Origin: Strigamia acuminata
Lineage: Eukaryota > Arthropoda > Chilopoda > Geophilomorpha > Linotaeniidae
Assembly: GCA_949358305.1 (NCBI GenBank)
Contig: OX442317.1
Location: 8,188,186-8,252,185 of the forward strand
Length of the DNA: 64,000 bases
Direction: 5' to 3'
The first letter of the stretch is position 1. Each line of letters begins with the position of its first letter. Below the pieces are notes generated by a model. That model did no database searches. It worked only from the letters and a program-made list of their open reading frames with translations, and was not told the DNA's origin. The position numbers were made by a program, and so were the translations under genes. Positions 1 through 12,610 of this stretch are shown here, one piece after another.

Positions 1-454
1 AATCGCAAATAGCTATTTCTCGTGCGCAATTAATAGAGTTGGAACTGAAACGTATCCTCGTGAGTTTTCGTCCGGCGACAAGAAGAAGCCGCACACCGAG
101 TTCGGACATTTTTACGGTACGGTCATTAGTCAGGGAATTTTTGGGACCGGGAAATAACGGAATTTTTTCACATGATTTTGTTTAAACAGGCTCGAGTTAC
201 GTTGCTGCACCCGATGGAAGTCGAACTCCTGTATGAAATCATTAATAAGTTGACGTATAATTTTAATGAAGAATTGTGTAAATTGTTTTTAGGGTTTATC
301 CCGTACACGTGATGGTTTACTCATAACTGAAATGGATTTAAATCTATGCAGACAAACCAAAGATGTTTGGGGATTTAAGGTTTGTTGTGGTTAGAACAAA
401 GGGGACAGTATCGGCATCAGAAAAAATGTGAATAGTTTAACGACAGGCAGGGCT
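1..454. other. Unassigned sequence at window start
   Basis: No supported gene or repeat was seen here. Short open stretches are interrupted and have no recognisable domain. It may be intergenic or intronic sequence 5' of the ETS gene. Confidence 0.4.
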
Positions 455-460
455 GGAGTG

Positions 461-760
461 GGAACAAATTTAGTACCGAGAAATCTGGACACGTCAGGCT
501 ATGGGAACAAGTTTAGTACCGGGAAATCTGGATAGATTGGGCCACTGGAACAAATTTAGTACCGAGAAATCTGGATAGGTTGGACCACGGGAACAAATTT
601 AGTATCGGGAAATCTGGACACGTCAGGCTATGGGAACAAATTTAGTATCGGGAAATCTGGATAGGTTGGACCACGGGAACAAATTTAATATTGGGAAATC
701 TGGACACTATGGGAACAAATTTAGTACCGGGAAATTTGGATATGTTGGGCCATGGGGCCA
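461..760. repeat. 43-bp minisatellite
   Basis: A unit starting GGAACAAATTTAGTA recurs at 461, 504, 547, 590, 633, 676 and 712. The period is exactly 43 bp, except for a 36-bp sixth unit. Two tail variants occur in the order A-B-B-A-B-A(short)-B: one ends in CACGTCAGGCTAT, the other in roughly ATAGGTTGGACCAC. Open frames across it are products of the repeat and have no coding support. Confidence 0.9.
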
Positions 761-765
761 GGCTA

Positions 766-2594
766 GTGAAAAAATTTCACGTCATGGGCCATCAGAAAAT
801 TCCCCTTATTTCACCGGGACTGTCCAGCCCTGATGACAGGGAAAAGTCTGGTGACATAGTGATGGGAATAATGAGCCCCTTATACATCAGAAAAAGATCA
901 GTTGTAGGTACAGTGTGGTGTATTCTGTGCAGACCGGACAGGTTTGCTGGACCCAACCTATGCCCAGCAATGTTAAATTCACTTCCCCATTTGGAAATAG
1001 CCTGTTAGTCGGACCGGTCCTACTGTATGTCCGGGCCACACAGAGTACACTGTATTTGGCCCCCTATTTGGCGATCCCAATATAATCCACCATTTACATA
1101 CATATTCACTTTGTTTGTTCACTACTAGATGACCCAACGCTTGGATTTATACGCAGAGTCACTGACAGATGCAAGCAAACCAAATTACAAGCCTCAACTC
1201 ATAGGCGAATAAACTTAAGACGGAGAAAACTTAGTTACACTTACACGACTAAATAAATTTTACCTAAAATAAATTTTTGTATATGCATTCGTAAAGTCAT
1301 TTAGACTAAACAGCATTTTAAACTGCTTATCTCGATTTAACTTCAAAAATGGCGGCCGATTTAGTCCGTACTCAGTCGCATTGGGCATGCGCACGACATT
1401 TAAACAAGGAAACATGTTTAACTGCAAGTTAAACCTGGCTTTGTGAATGCGCCTAGTGAAAATTGATTGTATTGTTTGCTAATTTGGGAATTGTCTGCCC
1501 AAAAATCACTTAATTCGCCATTATTTTTTCATTATGTAATGAAAGGTTTCTCATGTTTACAATTCAACATGTAATTAATATGTAAAATGGGTATAGGAAA
1601 TAAAGATTAGAATTTCAAAACAAAACAAAAACAAGTATATCTAAATATTATACACTGACCCGAGTCGACATTCTATTTATCTTGGGCAGCTAAATGAGTT
1701 AAACCAACACCAGACACGGAAATGGAAATGGAAGCGACTGCAATGAGTCTTTATAAAAGGTGAACCGACTACACCGCAGCGGTAAAACGTGATCGCGACG
1801 AAACGATCGTCTTTCCTCCACAAAAACGCATCAAAAAATTAAAAAACATTAGTCAAATCGTGACAATAAACTTATTTACAACTTTCACTTTACACTCCGA
1901 ATTATAAAAACTCTCACGAGAGAGTGTAGGTAAATAGGAAAAATCTACACCGGTTAGGTTTTATTGATCTTTCTATTTTTTCCCCTCCGCGTAGATCCTG
2001 CACTATACCCAACACTATTCAAATCTATTCAAATATTTTTTCAAAGTATTTTCGCCATTTTAAATTTAAAAAAATAAAAAAAATAAAAAAATATTTCGCT
2101 TTTATTGCGTTTTTGTTGAAAAATTATCATTTTCAATTTTTTTTTTTAAAAAAGATATTCAATTGATTTTTAATTTTAATTTAATTTAATTTAAAAAAAA
2201 AAAAAAAAATGGATGCGAGTTAAATAATGCAGTGATTTTTGGCGAGCTCAAATGCGCATGACCTTGACAATAGAATAGATGCAAAATACAGTTCTTTCAT
2301 ACCGGTTGATTTATGACCCTCGTTTGTCGCGCTAAATTAATCCCTGACACCCCAATTTTATGGCCATTACAAAGTAGTGCACCTGCTCGCCACTTACCCC
2401 CATTTTTCCCCCCGATTCACTTGCTAAAATTTTCCTCTTCTCTTTTTTATCTCACCATTGTCACGATCAAAGAAATCGCCTTAAGACGGCACTGGGCACG
2501 CCCATCGTGCACGTGTTGACGGCACGACGACGGATATTCGCTACCACGAGGCTCGTGCACGCCGCAAAGAGCCAATCATTGACTCGGTTGTGGT
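766..2594. other. Non-coding upstream region, possible TATA box
   Basis: No gene is supported. A TATAAAAG motif lies at about 1752-1759, but no clear initiator follows at the expected distance. It could be an upstream promoter of the ETS gene, though nothing links the two directly. The stretch 2030-2210 is A/T homopolymer-rich. Confidence 0.25.
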
Positions 2595-2711
2595 GACCGC
2601 CCACATTCCTAGCATCTTGCGCACGTTTGGTCTACCTGCGCTTCACTCAACTTGGAGAATTATTGGCCACAGCTGGTTCCACTACAGATGCAGCTCTTTC
2701 ATGGATCATGG
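2595..2711 (+). CDS. Possible upstream exon of the ETS gene (weak)
   Basis: The frame ending at 2711 is open from just after a TGA near 2592. It ends at a good donor (GTGAGT at 2712) in phase 1, the phase required by the next candidate exon at 4015. A pyrimidine-rich acceptor ending CCTAG lies near 2609. The translated stretch includes LGELLATAG and ALSWIM, which I do not recognise. Support is only donor quality plus phase agreement; it could equally be untranslated or not an exon. Confidence 0.2.
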
Positions 2712-2736
2712 GTGAGTTTGATGATGAAAAATAATT

Positions 2737-2768
<32 letters not shown>

Positions 2769-3279
2769 AAAACGGATTTTAAAAAAATAATTTCAATTCA
2801 ATTGGAAAGTAAAAAGATGTTAAAAAAAAAAGTTTTAATTCTAGAAAAAGTTTTAAAATGAGGAAAAATGAAATTATTCATTTTTATGTGAGACAAATTG
2901 TTGGTTAAATTTATAGTTTAATTTGTGCAGATTTTATGAAGAAAAAAAAATTTAATTTCTGAAAATAATAAGAGAATTTGCTGTTTTAAATGCTTTGGGT
3001 GTCGTGCAGGGAAGTCTAAGGGGTTGCTTTTCGCCAAACTGTTTCAGCACCAATTTTCGCAACAAATTATGAAATCTATCACTGAAATCGAATTTTATTC
3101 AACATCACAGACACACAAAATTACAAATTGGCATTGAAATCGTCCCAATTACCTAAAAAACCTATTTTAAAACGACCAAAAACTATTTCATCGCCTCAAA
3201 AATACCTAATTCATGATCCTGTTACAGTTTACAGTCGACTGGTCACTTTCAATCCCAATTCCCAACAGATTCGAATATT

Positions 3280-3288
3280 TCCATATCA

Positions 3289-3319
<31 letters not shown>

Positions 3320-3330
3320 AAAAAAAAAAA
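3280..3330. repeat. Poly(A) tract
   Basis: Two adjacent long A runs separated by a single CT interruption, low-complexity sequence with no other signal. Confidence 0.85.
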
Positions 3331-4014
3331 TCGATAACTTAAACGAAAGAGTTCCAAAAATCCAATACCCAAAAATCCACTCCTCGTCTTAAGATAATTC
3401 CATTAAAACAGCCTGTAATCAACCTAATTAACTCTCCACGGTGTGATCAAGAGCCAGAAAAAAAGACGTTTTATCATTCCAACTGAAAATTGATTAAAAC
3501 TCCAGATTAAGCCCCAAAACAAATTAATAATGACCGCCAAAGAATTAGGCGAAACTTCAGCGGCTTATTTTAAATTTTTAATAAATCTATGGGGGAATTC
3601 GAAAATACCAAACCATTGTTTACCATTGCGCAAACTCGATTTTTTCCCTCCCCATCCTATTATTATTTCCATCCGCAAACATATACTTTGAAAGGTTTTT
3701 CAGATATTGAATGGTTACCATGTGTAAACTTGCAAGCATCACGAAATGGATTCGAGTCACACTACGCCTCAGTATAATATGCATAAAGGTAAATTGATTA
3801 TCCGTTACAACCTTTGTTTACGACTTGTTGATCGGACATTCCACGAGTCATAAAATTGTTTACATAAGATGCTACACATATTACAAAAACGAAAAAAAAA
3901 ATCAAAAATCAATATGTCGACCTCCACTCTCGTGTTTATGTTTAGTAAATAGCAACCACAAAATATTTAGGTAATGGACATCGTACATGACATTAAAATC
4001 CTTTTGTATTTTAG

Positions 4015-5037
4015 ATTTCTATTCCGGTTTCCACCAAGAAGCCTGTTGGATGGTTGAAGGTAAGTTTACATCCCACGAGACATTTGTTGCCTTTTGGTTC
4101 GCTTGGGTTGTCACAGAGACGTCACAACCCCATGTCATTTAATATAATTTGAGAGGCAAAGCTACCACTGCCCCTGCTGTCATTACTCTGGAGATGACAG
4201 TCAACCTTAGTGACTCCCAACCGGGGATGCAAATGCAAAATTCAGTCCCAAAAAAAAAAAAAATAAAAAAAAAATGGGGGGGTGTGTGGGGGGGTCGTGT
4301 GTTTCACTTGACCCGAGTCAAGTCGCGTACCCGACAGGCTGTAAAGTGAGCCGCTGAATGAAATTGAAAATTTCTCAGGACCTCCATTGAGGAGATCAGA
4401 TTTCACGCTGCAATCATCACTGGAGGTTGAGAGAGAGAGAGATGGAGAGTGATGGGGTTTTACAAGGATGAGTTTTAAGGTTATTGAAGATTGAAAAGAT
4501 GCGCGCGTCTTTAAACAGTATCATTTATTCAGGAAATAAGTGTTTTTCTAAGATTCATAAAGGAAAGAGGAAATGAGGGAAATAAATCCGAGCCAAATGG
4601 GAAATTATTCAATAGCACAAGTTTGTGCGTGGCTCTTCTTTCTCTCGCTCCTTACATAATTGCTTTCAATAAGTCCAAGATTACACTATGAACTGATGAA
4701 CAAACGATTTCTTATTTTACAAATTAATAATTAATAGATTATGTGATTCGCCATCAACTATCACTCAGGAAATGGATTAAATTTATTATACGGAAAAAAG
4801 GTTCGATTTTGTGCTAAAGTAGCATTTTTGAGTCTAAAAAGTCTAAAATTATATATTTTTAGACATAATTTTGCAAATACATGGATCTTAGCACCCAATT
4901 TTATACCAAGTGTTCAATGAATTAAATGACAAGTAATTTTCTAGAGATCTAACAAGATCTGTTAATTCTCATGAGGTGCGTGCATCACAGTGAAGCCCGA
5001 ACCCCGAGGCTGGGGGCAGCCATGCGCTCGTCAACAA

Positions 5038-5072
<35 letters not shown>

Positions 5073-8000
5073 CGAGCCACTTGTGACAGATTTCCAGCCC
5101 CATCCGTACCATCACAACAAGAGCAAGGAGAGCAGCGGGGACGAAGCCGGTGCCTCTTGTACCCGAGGGTGAGTGAATCTATCTCCCTCCCTCCCCGCAA
5201 CGCCCAACCTTTCATTAATGAACTCCACTTGGGGTCCTGATCGAGAGATGGTTTGCATGTCGCGTGCCTGAGTTACAGCCTCGTCAATGGCATGACATTG
5301 TTCCGAGTTTGCGTATCATTAGTATCGAAAAGGATGCGCCAAAAGGGACTTTAATTTCCTTTACTCGTCGAGCCCCCGAACAATATCATGAAACGCGGCG
5401 GGTGATCTGCATCTGAGGCAGTCGGAAAAATAAACTTTTCTGTTTATCTCAGATTAAGAGATCAGTCGAGTGCATGAATAATACATCAGCAACGTTGATT
5501 TCGAGCAGCTTCCACTCAAAATTGACAACTTGGCTGCGGAAGTTGAAGAAGCGTGCTAGAGGTGCTGATGAATGCCCCCTCGTCTGCTTAATGATGCTTA
5601 ATATACGAGCATCCCCAATATGGGAGAAAGAGAAACTGAGCCCGAGTGCGGATCATTGGCACAACGTTAATGTGCTGCTCGCGGCCACCCGGATGTGGGG
5701 ACTCGCTAATGCTGATTAACTGATACACGCCGCCATCATTCATTTAGGCTTTTTAATTTTTTCAACCACCCCCCACCCCCCCCCCCCACCGTTTTTTTTT
5801 TTATTTTTTGACTTAATAGTTTGTTGGGATTTTTTTTTTTTAAAAAGTTATAAAAATGCAGAATCAAATATCAAAGATCAAGCGAATGAATTAAATTATT
5901 TGACGCCGCATGTCTACGGAACGTCAGCATCGGTTTCCGCTTGCAGGTAAACGTGGCAAATAATTTTGATTTTAAATTTTATTTAATTTGCTCATATTAT
6001 TTTTTTTACACAGGAGGAATTTTTGCGAGGCACTGTCCTATTCCCCGTCAAGAGCGTCTCCATCACTCGATTTGGTGCCGCCACCGCGCTACAATTGTCG
6101 CGTGACCATCAAACAAGAACCGCTCGACCTAGCATTCAATAAGAGTGAGTTTTCATTTCCATTTCTCAATAAAACAAAACAATTTTTTTTTTTTTTTCAA
6201 AATTTATTTATTTATTTATTCCCTTGAATACATTTTGAACGAAACCCACTTTCCAAACCGCTGGGTGACTTTATTTGCGGTCGTCAGAGGCGTTGTGGCA
6301 GTTTGTTTGTAGCGTGTGCCACTCAGCACGAGGTCTTTGCTAGTGCGAAATACAATTACGACTTGTCTGAATAGGCTTTCATTAGGCGTGCGACAAACAA
6401 ATAGCACGACGCACAGCTTGCCCTGACGCAAGAGACACATGCACACACACAAGCCGCGTCAGAACGCGAGAACCTGCGAGAGAAAGAGAGAGAGAGAGAG
6501 AGAGCTGAGCAGAGCAGCCCACGTACAAGGGTGCGCGCCGCACGAGGTCTCCACAATTACTGTGTGAATAGAGCTTCGCTCGCTCCGAATTATGCGTAGT
6601 GATTAGAAGAGTTTGCCACCAATTCGGTTCAGTCACCAACCGAGAGGGAGACGTGCGTCATTTTTAATTAGGAGGCCTGTGTGTAGGAGTACAGGGGTGT
6701 AATTGGAGTCTATTGCTCTAACCTAATTCGGTTGGAGCTGTCAGAATTCATTTTAAATCCAAACATTTGATTACACACGCCTTTATGCCGTTTAACTTTT
6801 TTTTGCTTTCGTTTTTCAATGAAGAAATTGGAAAGAAGTTTTGGGTGTTTTTTTTTGTGGAGAAGTTTGGAATGATTCACGGTTATTAATTTTTAAAAAA
6901 AATATTTTTTTTTTTGGGTTTTAGTCATTAGATGATCTTTGTTTTCGGTTTATTGATGCAAGTCGAGGTTTTTGATTATAGCGATGTGTATCGGACTGAT
7001 TAATGCTCGGCTTTTTCGGTCTCCAGATTCCACGAAATGATTAAAAACAGTAATAAGTACAAGCTCTATACTCTTTTAAAAAAACAAAAACTTTTACAGC
7101 TAATTCTGACAGAAAAAAGTTCGAAAACATCGAAAAAATGATTTATTTTGTCGCTAATTAATTTTTCCACCCAAAACCCGCAATTTTTTCGCTTAAATGT
7201 CCATTTTCCCACCCGAAATTAATCGAAAAAACAAACTTTCACGTCTAAATTTTATTTTTCTATCGCAAATAATTCATTTGTGCACTTTTCTTGACCATTC
7301 GTAAACTTTTCCCTCAAAATGACCACCATTGAAGGATTAAATGGTGAATTTATGTGTTCAATCAACTTACACCGTTTCGGAATCGTCCTCATTCGAGGGT
7401 CATCACATCCATCGAAAAAAAGTCGCTTATTTCCCTTATTTGATCCCATCCAGAATGATTAAACTTGACTCGGCACTCGCGCAGTAATCTCCAAGGTGGC
7501 AACAAATTCCACATAACGTAGTTGTGGCAATACTTGAATCTTTTTCGTTTCCTGCGTTTTCTGATTGTGGATGAAGAGTTCCCCTCCTACTGCTACGGTT
7601 GAGGTGTGACTCTAGGCCTTTGTAATCCGAGTGCCATTTAATCCTCTTGCATTTTTATGAACGGAAGCTTCATTTCTCGCCATACCTTCAATGAGGGAGC
7701 GTTTTGTTCTTCCGCTCGCTAAATTTGGATCAATGAATTCAAGTCGACATCATCCCATACTTATAATCCACAAATGACAGTCCCATCATATAAACGACCG
7801 CCATTTTTTTTTATTATACTTTTCCATTATATCATTATATCACGGCAAATTGGACGCTTTAATTAATTTGTTTCGGAAAAAGTTGAAGAAAATGGCGCAA
7901 GTTTGTTTGTTTGTTGTGAGAATATAAAGTCCCATTAAATTGTCACGTGAAGTTCAATAAATTTTTAAATATTTAAAATGGACATTACCAGCAGCTTAGT

Positions 8001-11000
8001 GTGACATGAGGAAAGCTTCATTACTAATTGATAATGTTACATTGTGCTGATGTGTTGTGGAGTAAATTATATAGTAGCTAAAATGTTTTGACTCGAAACT
8101 GCACGTCCGAAAAGTTATTAAGCTTAAATTAATTATAGAATTTTTATGCGCGGATGATTAAATCACCGAGTGCTGCGTATCGATTTAATGGATTTGAAAT
8201 TTTAAAACGTTTTCATCTGTCCGATTTTAAATTTTTGAGGGATTATCGCGAAGATTTTCGTTTTCAATGCGCGTGCACGGCGGTGAAGCCGAGTTTCGTG
8301 TTTGGTCGGCTTCGCTGCATCGCTTTTAAAGTTTTAAATCCGAAAACACGAAATTTTTTAATTTTTGCATTTTGTGCACTGCATATTGATTATTTTTATT
8401 TTATTTTTTAAATTTATTTCTTCGCTTTCTGTTTTAAACTCTAAATTATTTATTCCTGTAATAAATAATAAGAGATTTAAAAAATCAAAAAAAAAAAATC
8501 TCGGAAATGAAAAAAAGACAGTGGAGTAATTTAAAATACTAGGACTTTAGTGAAAAATGTGAGCACCAGTGATTAGAATATTTACTTGCTGACAGCGGAC
8601 TTAAATATTTATTAAGTGAAACGCATCATCACATTTTGTATTAAGCAGAAAGCAGCTTACACAAAACTCTGGGGACGAAGTGCACAGTTGTCATCTTAGT
8701 AAGAGAAAAGCGCTGGCTAGGGCGCATGTGCGCAGTAAAACATTAATGAGATTAAGAAATAAAGAAGAAGAGAAAAAAAACCTCTGTACACCATATATAT
8801 GACCATTAAAAGCGATACAGACCTATAACCATAGTAAACAAACTCGAAAATAAAAATAAAATTTAAACATCAGGTGAATGCGGACTTTCAGATTTTGGTG
8901 TATCTATAAACGGCAAAAGCAGAAGACGAAAGCTTATTTCGCTTTTAGTTTTTGGGTTTTTTTCAAATAATTCCTTCATTTTCACCCAATAAACTAATTA
9001 TATTACAGCTAGGCAATAAATGTTGTTAACTATAGGCTTGTCCAATTTAATTAATAAAAACTAGTACTTTTAACTCGGTTTTTGGTGCTGGATGTTTCAC
9101 CTGCTTAAGTTCGACATAACTTGCGCGGCAGCCATTTTGAATTTGTTTGTAAAAACCAAAAGCAGGTTGAATAAATACTCTGTCCGTGTGTAATTTGGGC
9201 CTATTTCCGATTGGCTGAGTCTTTTCACTTGTGTAGTGATACCAAAAAAAGATCAAAACAATGGTTGCCATTTTGACTGCTGTCCAGACAAAACAACCAA
9301 TAAAAAAATTTGAAAATTGTTTTGTTCCCTGGCAGAAGCAAGCAATAAACTTAATAAACAGGAAAGTTGAAATAAACCAACATAAATCTTTATTTTATGA
9401 CTTCAAGATACATTTCCTTAGAAAATACAAACAACATTACATCATTTCAATGATTAAAATCATCAAACAAATTTAAAACCACTCTGAACTATTTTTCCTG
9501 GTGGCAGCACAGAGTGAGTTATGACGCTCAGCCAATCGGAAATAGGCCCAAGTTACACATGGACAGAGTATACAGTTGTGTTTTCTGTCGTTTGCAGTTT
9601 CCCGTGTTTATTCTAACACTAAAAACAGCAAAAACACAAACTTTTGTAATTAAAATCACAACTATTTACGATTTATTTTTATTCCTACAGACTTAGATTC
9701 GAAAAAAGACAGCCATTTGCCCACTGGTATGGTCGCCTGTCCCTCACCAAACGCGAATTTCGGCACCTATCAAAGACGTGGTTCTCTGCAATTGTGGCAG
9801 TTTTTGGTTGCCCTTTTGGACGATCCTTCCAATTCCGCTTTCATCGCCTGGACAGGTCGTGGCATGGAATTCAAACTGATCGAGCCGGAAGAGGTAGAGT
9901 TTTGCAAAAAACATGTGTCGTTGTGTTCAATTAATGGTATGGTATTGTCCAAGGTTGCCAGAAGATGGGGAATTCAAAAAAATCGACCAGCAATGAACTA
10001 CGACAAATTAAGCAGATCGCTGCGCTATTACTACGAGAAGGGAATAATGCAAAAAGTCGCAGGTTGTAAAACCTTTACTTTTATTATTATTATTTACGTT
10101 TGTTTGTCCTCGCTTGCATGGTAACTTTAAGTGAGGAGAGCAGAGGAGACCGCCCACTTTCCTCTCTCATTCGATCTTCGGTAGAGGCGGGGCCTTGTCG
10201 TGGCATTCTGCTCGAAATGAGACAATAAACTAGTGCGGCCAATCAGAATAAAGTGTCACTCTGAGGTTGAAATTACATAATTTAAGTAATTTAACTTACT
10301 GAGTGGTTAAAGACCTCTTGTTTATTGGCGTTTGGGCTTTTTCCACATCTCCAAGAAATTGCAAAACCAAAACTCATTAAAATTTGAGCTCCACAACGGA
10401 AATTAGGTTCAAACTTAGTAACCAATAAACTGAAAATAGACAAAACAATTCTTGATTTACAGAAATTGGAAATTAAATTGAAATGATAAAAAGTAAAAAA
10501 AAAAAAAAAAAAAAAAATTAAGTTTCATTTGATTATGTCTGTTTTGGATATCTCGTCACTGCCCGTATGGTTCAAAAATACATTGCAATTATATTACAAT
10601 GCATTTTCTAATACATATTTTGTAAAATATATCGTGAAATGCATTCCCAACATTATTATTTGTCAAATATGAATGCATTGTACAAATAAAATACTTAAGG
10701 ACTTCACATCCGCCATTTTTTGCCAATCCAAGTTGTCCGGCATTATTAGAACTTTTTGCGGGCAAATGGCGGACAACTAACATCCCGCATTCACATTTTT
10801 GGCGACACGAACACAAGTCAGTGTGACCAGCTGCCCAGCTGCCCACACAGTCTGTGTCACATACCTGCAACACACGGCGCTTCCACAGCTCTCGCGCACC
10901 TCGTGTGTTTCTCGTGCGCAACCTGGCGCATTACAGTCTAACAATTAAATTGTGCTAGATGCGAAGTCCTGTAGTCGATCGTCCTTTAACGAAACTCCGA

Positions 11001-11275
11001 TTTGTCACATGGTTTCAGGTGAACGTTACGTCTACCGATTTGTGTGCGACCCTGACGCATTGTTCAACGTGGCATTCTCAACAGATGGACCCCGAGTTCA
11101 CGGAAAAGCTGACTTAAATAAAGAAACATCAGAAACATATCATCCAGCCAATATTATGCCATCTAGGTACTCCACAGATGATACGAAAAGCACATACAGC
11201 ACAGTTGAACCTCCTTCCTACCCTCACTTTCAAGAATTGACACCTGCAACAGGACTAGAAGGTTGTGTTTGTTGA
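4015..11275 (+). CDS. Ets96B: PEA3/ETV-family ETS transcription factor, 3' exons
   Basis: This is a sequence-specific nuclear transcription factor. Exons supported by phase agreement are 4015-4059, 4991-5168, 6014-6144, 9691-9893, 9954-10062 and 11019-11275, encoding about 306 aa with a TGA stop. The first exon reads [14 protein letters not shown] and may match the PEA3 acidic activation helix. The second has a 13-residue poly-Q run and a VKPE SUMO-type motif. The third ends [12 protein letters not shown], like the conserved KQEP site of ETV1/4/5. The next two carry the ETS domain ([29 protein letters not shown], then [18 protein letters not shown] and [16 protein letters not shown]). The last exon begins [16 protein letters not shown], diagnostic of the PEA3 subgroup. 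A 60-nt intron (9894-9953) splits the ETS domain and stays in frame. The start codon and 5' exons were not found. The family call is secure; the Ets96B name rests on that being the single PEA3 member in flies. Confidence 0.88.
5032..5070 (+). repeat. CAG/CAA repeat encoding poly-Q in the ETS gene
   Basis: Mixed CAG and CAA codons give 13 consecutive glutamines in the exon 4991-5168. CAA interruptions break the pure CAG run, which usually lowers length instability. Confidence 0.85.
6478..6505. repeat. (GA)n microsatellite
   Basis: An almost uninterrupted GA dinucleotide tract inside the large ETS-gene intron. Confidence 0.85.
9175..9571. mobile_element. Small inverted-repeat (MITE-like) element
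   Basis: A 45-bp left arm at 9175-9219 (starting ATACTCTGTCC) matches the reverse complement of 9527-9571 with only a few mismatches. About 300 bp of non-coding AT-rich sequence lies between. The size and outward inverted ends fit a non-autonomous DNA transposon. No transposase is present and I could not define a target-site duplication. Confidence 0.6.
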
Positions 11276-11350
11276 AGAGATCGCATAATTTTCTCCACAC
11301 ACCGCCTATTCTTCTCAATTTCTCTTCTATCAGTGTGATCAAATTAACCA

Positions 11351-11379
11351 GATTGATTGATTGATTGATTGATTGATTG
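11351..11379. repeat. (GATT)n microsatellite
   Basis: Seven tandem GATT units just 3' of the ETS stop codon, probably in the 3' UTR. Confidence 0.85.
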
Positions 11380-11423
11380 TGCAATATAATTTATTTATCG
11401 GTGTACTAAACAAAATGTTGTCA

Positions 11424-11429
11424 AATAAA
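11424..11429 (+). terminator. Candidate poly(A) signal of the ETS gene
   Basis: AATAAA lies about 150 nt after the ETS stop codon, in an AT-rich context. Confidence 0.45.
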
Positions 11430-12478
11430 ATTTCTTATAGTTGTGTTGAGTATTGAACGAAGATGCATTTGAACAGAACAGATGGCGAGTCTGGCGACAA
11501 AGGTCACGGAAACACCAGCAGCGCGCAGCACATTCCACGCAACCGGAAGTACGGTGGCACAGGAGTGACCAGAGACACCCAGCGAGCTGTATTACCGTCC
11601 CAAAACCATTCCAAGAAAAGAAATTTGAATAAACTCAAATTAAGCTTCTCTTTTGAATGAAATAATCCGATTTACGTGCACAGCCGGCTCTCAGGGTTCA
11701 ATAACATAATTTACACTTCACCTCTGAATGTTTAACGTAATCTAACCATAAACCCAATTACCCACCTGACTGTATCCCCTTTCGATTACATTATTAACGG
11801 GTTAAATCATCAGTAAAAGCGTGTGATATAATCAAATGGATTAGCACAACAAAAAGATATAGTAATTTCCATTTCGTTCGTTTAGTTTTCGGCTTCTAGA
11901 CGTAATATCCATTTTATATGATCAACATATTTATTGTACTCACATTTTGCCGTGGGAAATGTGAATCGGAAGTCGCTTGGAAGCGGAATAGTGCTAATGA
12001 ATCGATATGGTGAATATAAATGTATAAGTAGCTCGCTGCTGAATGATTTGCAAATGAAGACCATTGGAATATGCTGCAGCGTGAAAAGCGGGTCAAGCGA
12101 AAATATCATGGCCCAAAGGAGAGAAAATAAAATATCTGGCCTCAGGGTCAGCGTGACGACATGTCGTTCGTGAGGCCAATGCTCTTACACCTGCCAGGCG
12201 CTTCCTATTATTGTCACTTCGCATCTGTACCAATAGCGAGGCGGAGAGAGAGAACTTACGCCACTATACATCGTTTGAACGTCCACGCGAGGGAGGCATT
12301 AGCGTGAAAACCGAATGGGCAGCTACCAGGTAAGATGCGCACCATTTTTATTCGCATTTTATTTAATTTATTCATTCAATATTAAAATTCTATTTATTTA
12401 ATTGTATTTTTAATTTTTTTTAAATTTTTTTTTGTTTTTGTGGAAAATTTTCAAATTTTTTTATTTTTTATTTTTTAT

Positions 12479-12610
12479 TTTTAATGAAAATTTTCAAATT
12501 TTTTATTTTTTTATTTTTTTTATTTTTAATGAAAATTTTCAAATTTTTTATTATTTTTATTTTTAATGAAAAATTTCAAATTTTTATTTTTATTTCATTT
12601 TTAATGAAAA
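12479..12610. repeat. T-rich tandem repeat, 37-45 bp period
   Basis: TTAATGAAAA followed by T/A-rich filler recurs at about 12481, 12526, 12563 and 12601. The open frame reading through it is low-complexity F/I/K and not a gene. Confidence 0.7.

Larger units (their letters stand above)
6145..9690 (+). other. Large intron of the ETS gene
   Basis: The donor GTGAGT at 6145 and acceptor CCTACAG at 9690 leave matching phases (1 and 1). The intron holds a GA microsatellite at about 6478-6505 and a small inverted-repeat element at 9175-9571. Minus-strand open frames around 6216-6639 come from the GA repeat and have no domain. I see no gene inside. Confidence 0.7.

Noticed and set aside
630-1008. 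Two overlapping open frames near the window start
   Set aside because: They run through the 43-bp minisatellite and show repeat-derived peptides with no splice or domain support.
4985-5240. Antisense and alternate-frame poly-Ala open frames over the CAG repeat
   Set aside because: They are shadow frames of the poly-Q exon. The poly-Q frame is the one that joins the ETS exons in phase.
6216-6639. Minus-strand frames rich in Ser-Leu repeats
   Set aside because: The repeats are translations of the GA microsatellite inside the ETS intron.
8154-8411. 85-aa open frame in the ETS intron
   Set aside because: F/K/R-rich translation of AT-rich DNA, with no domain and no splice context.
9894-9953. 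Reading the ETS exon as continuous with a 20-residue insertion
   Set aside because: Removing the GT...AG segment restores the invariant EPEE-VARRWG join, so an intron is the better explanation; retention is kept only as a finding.
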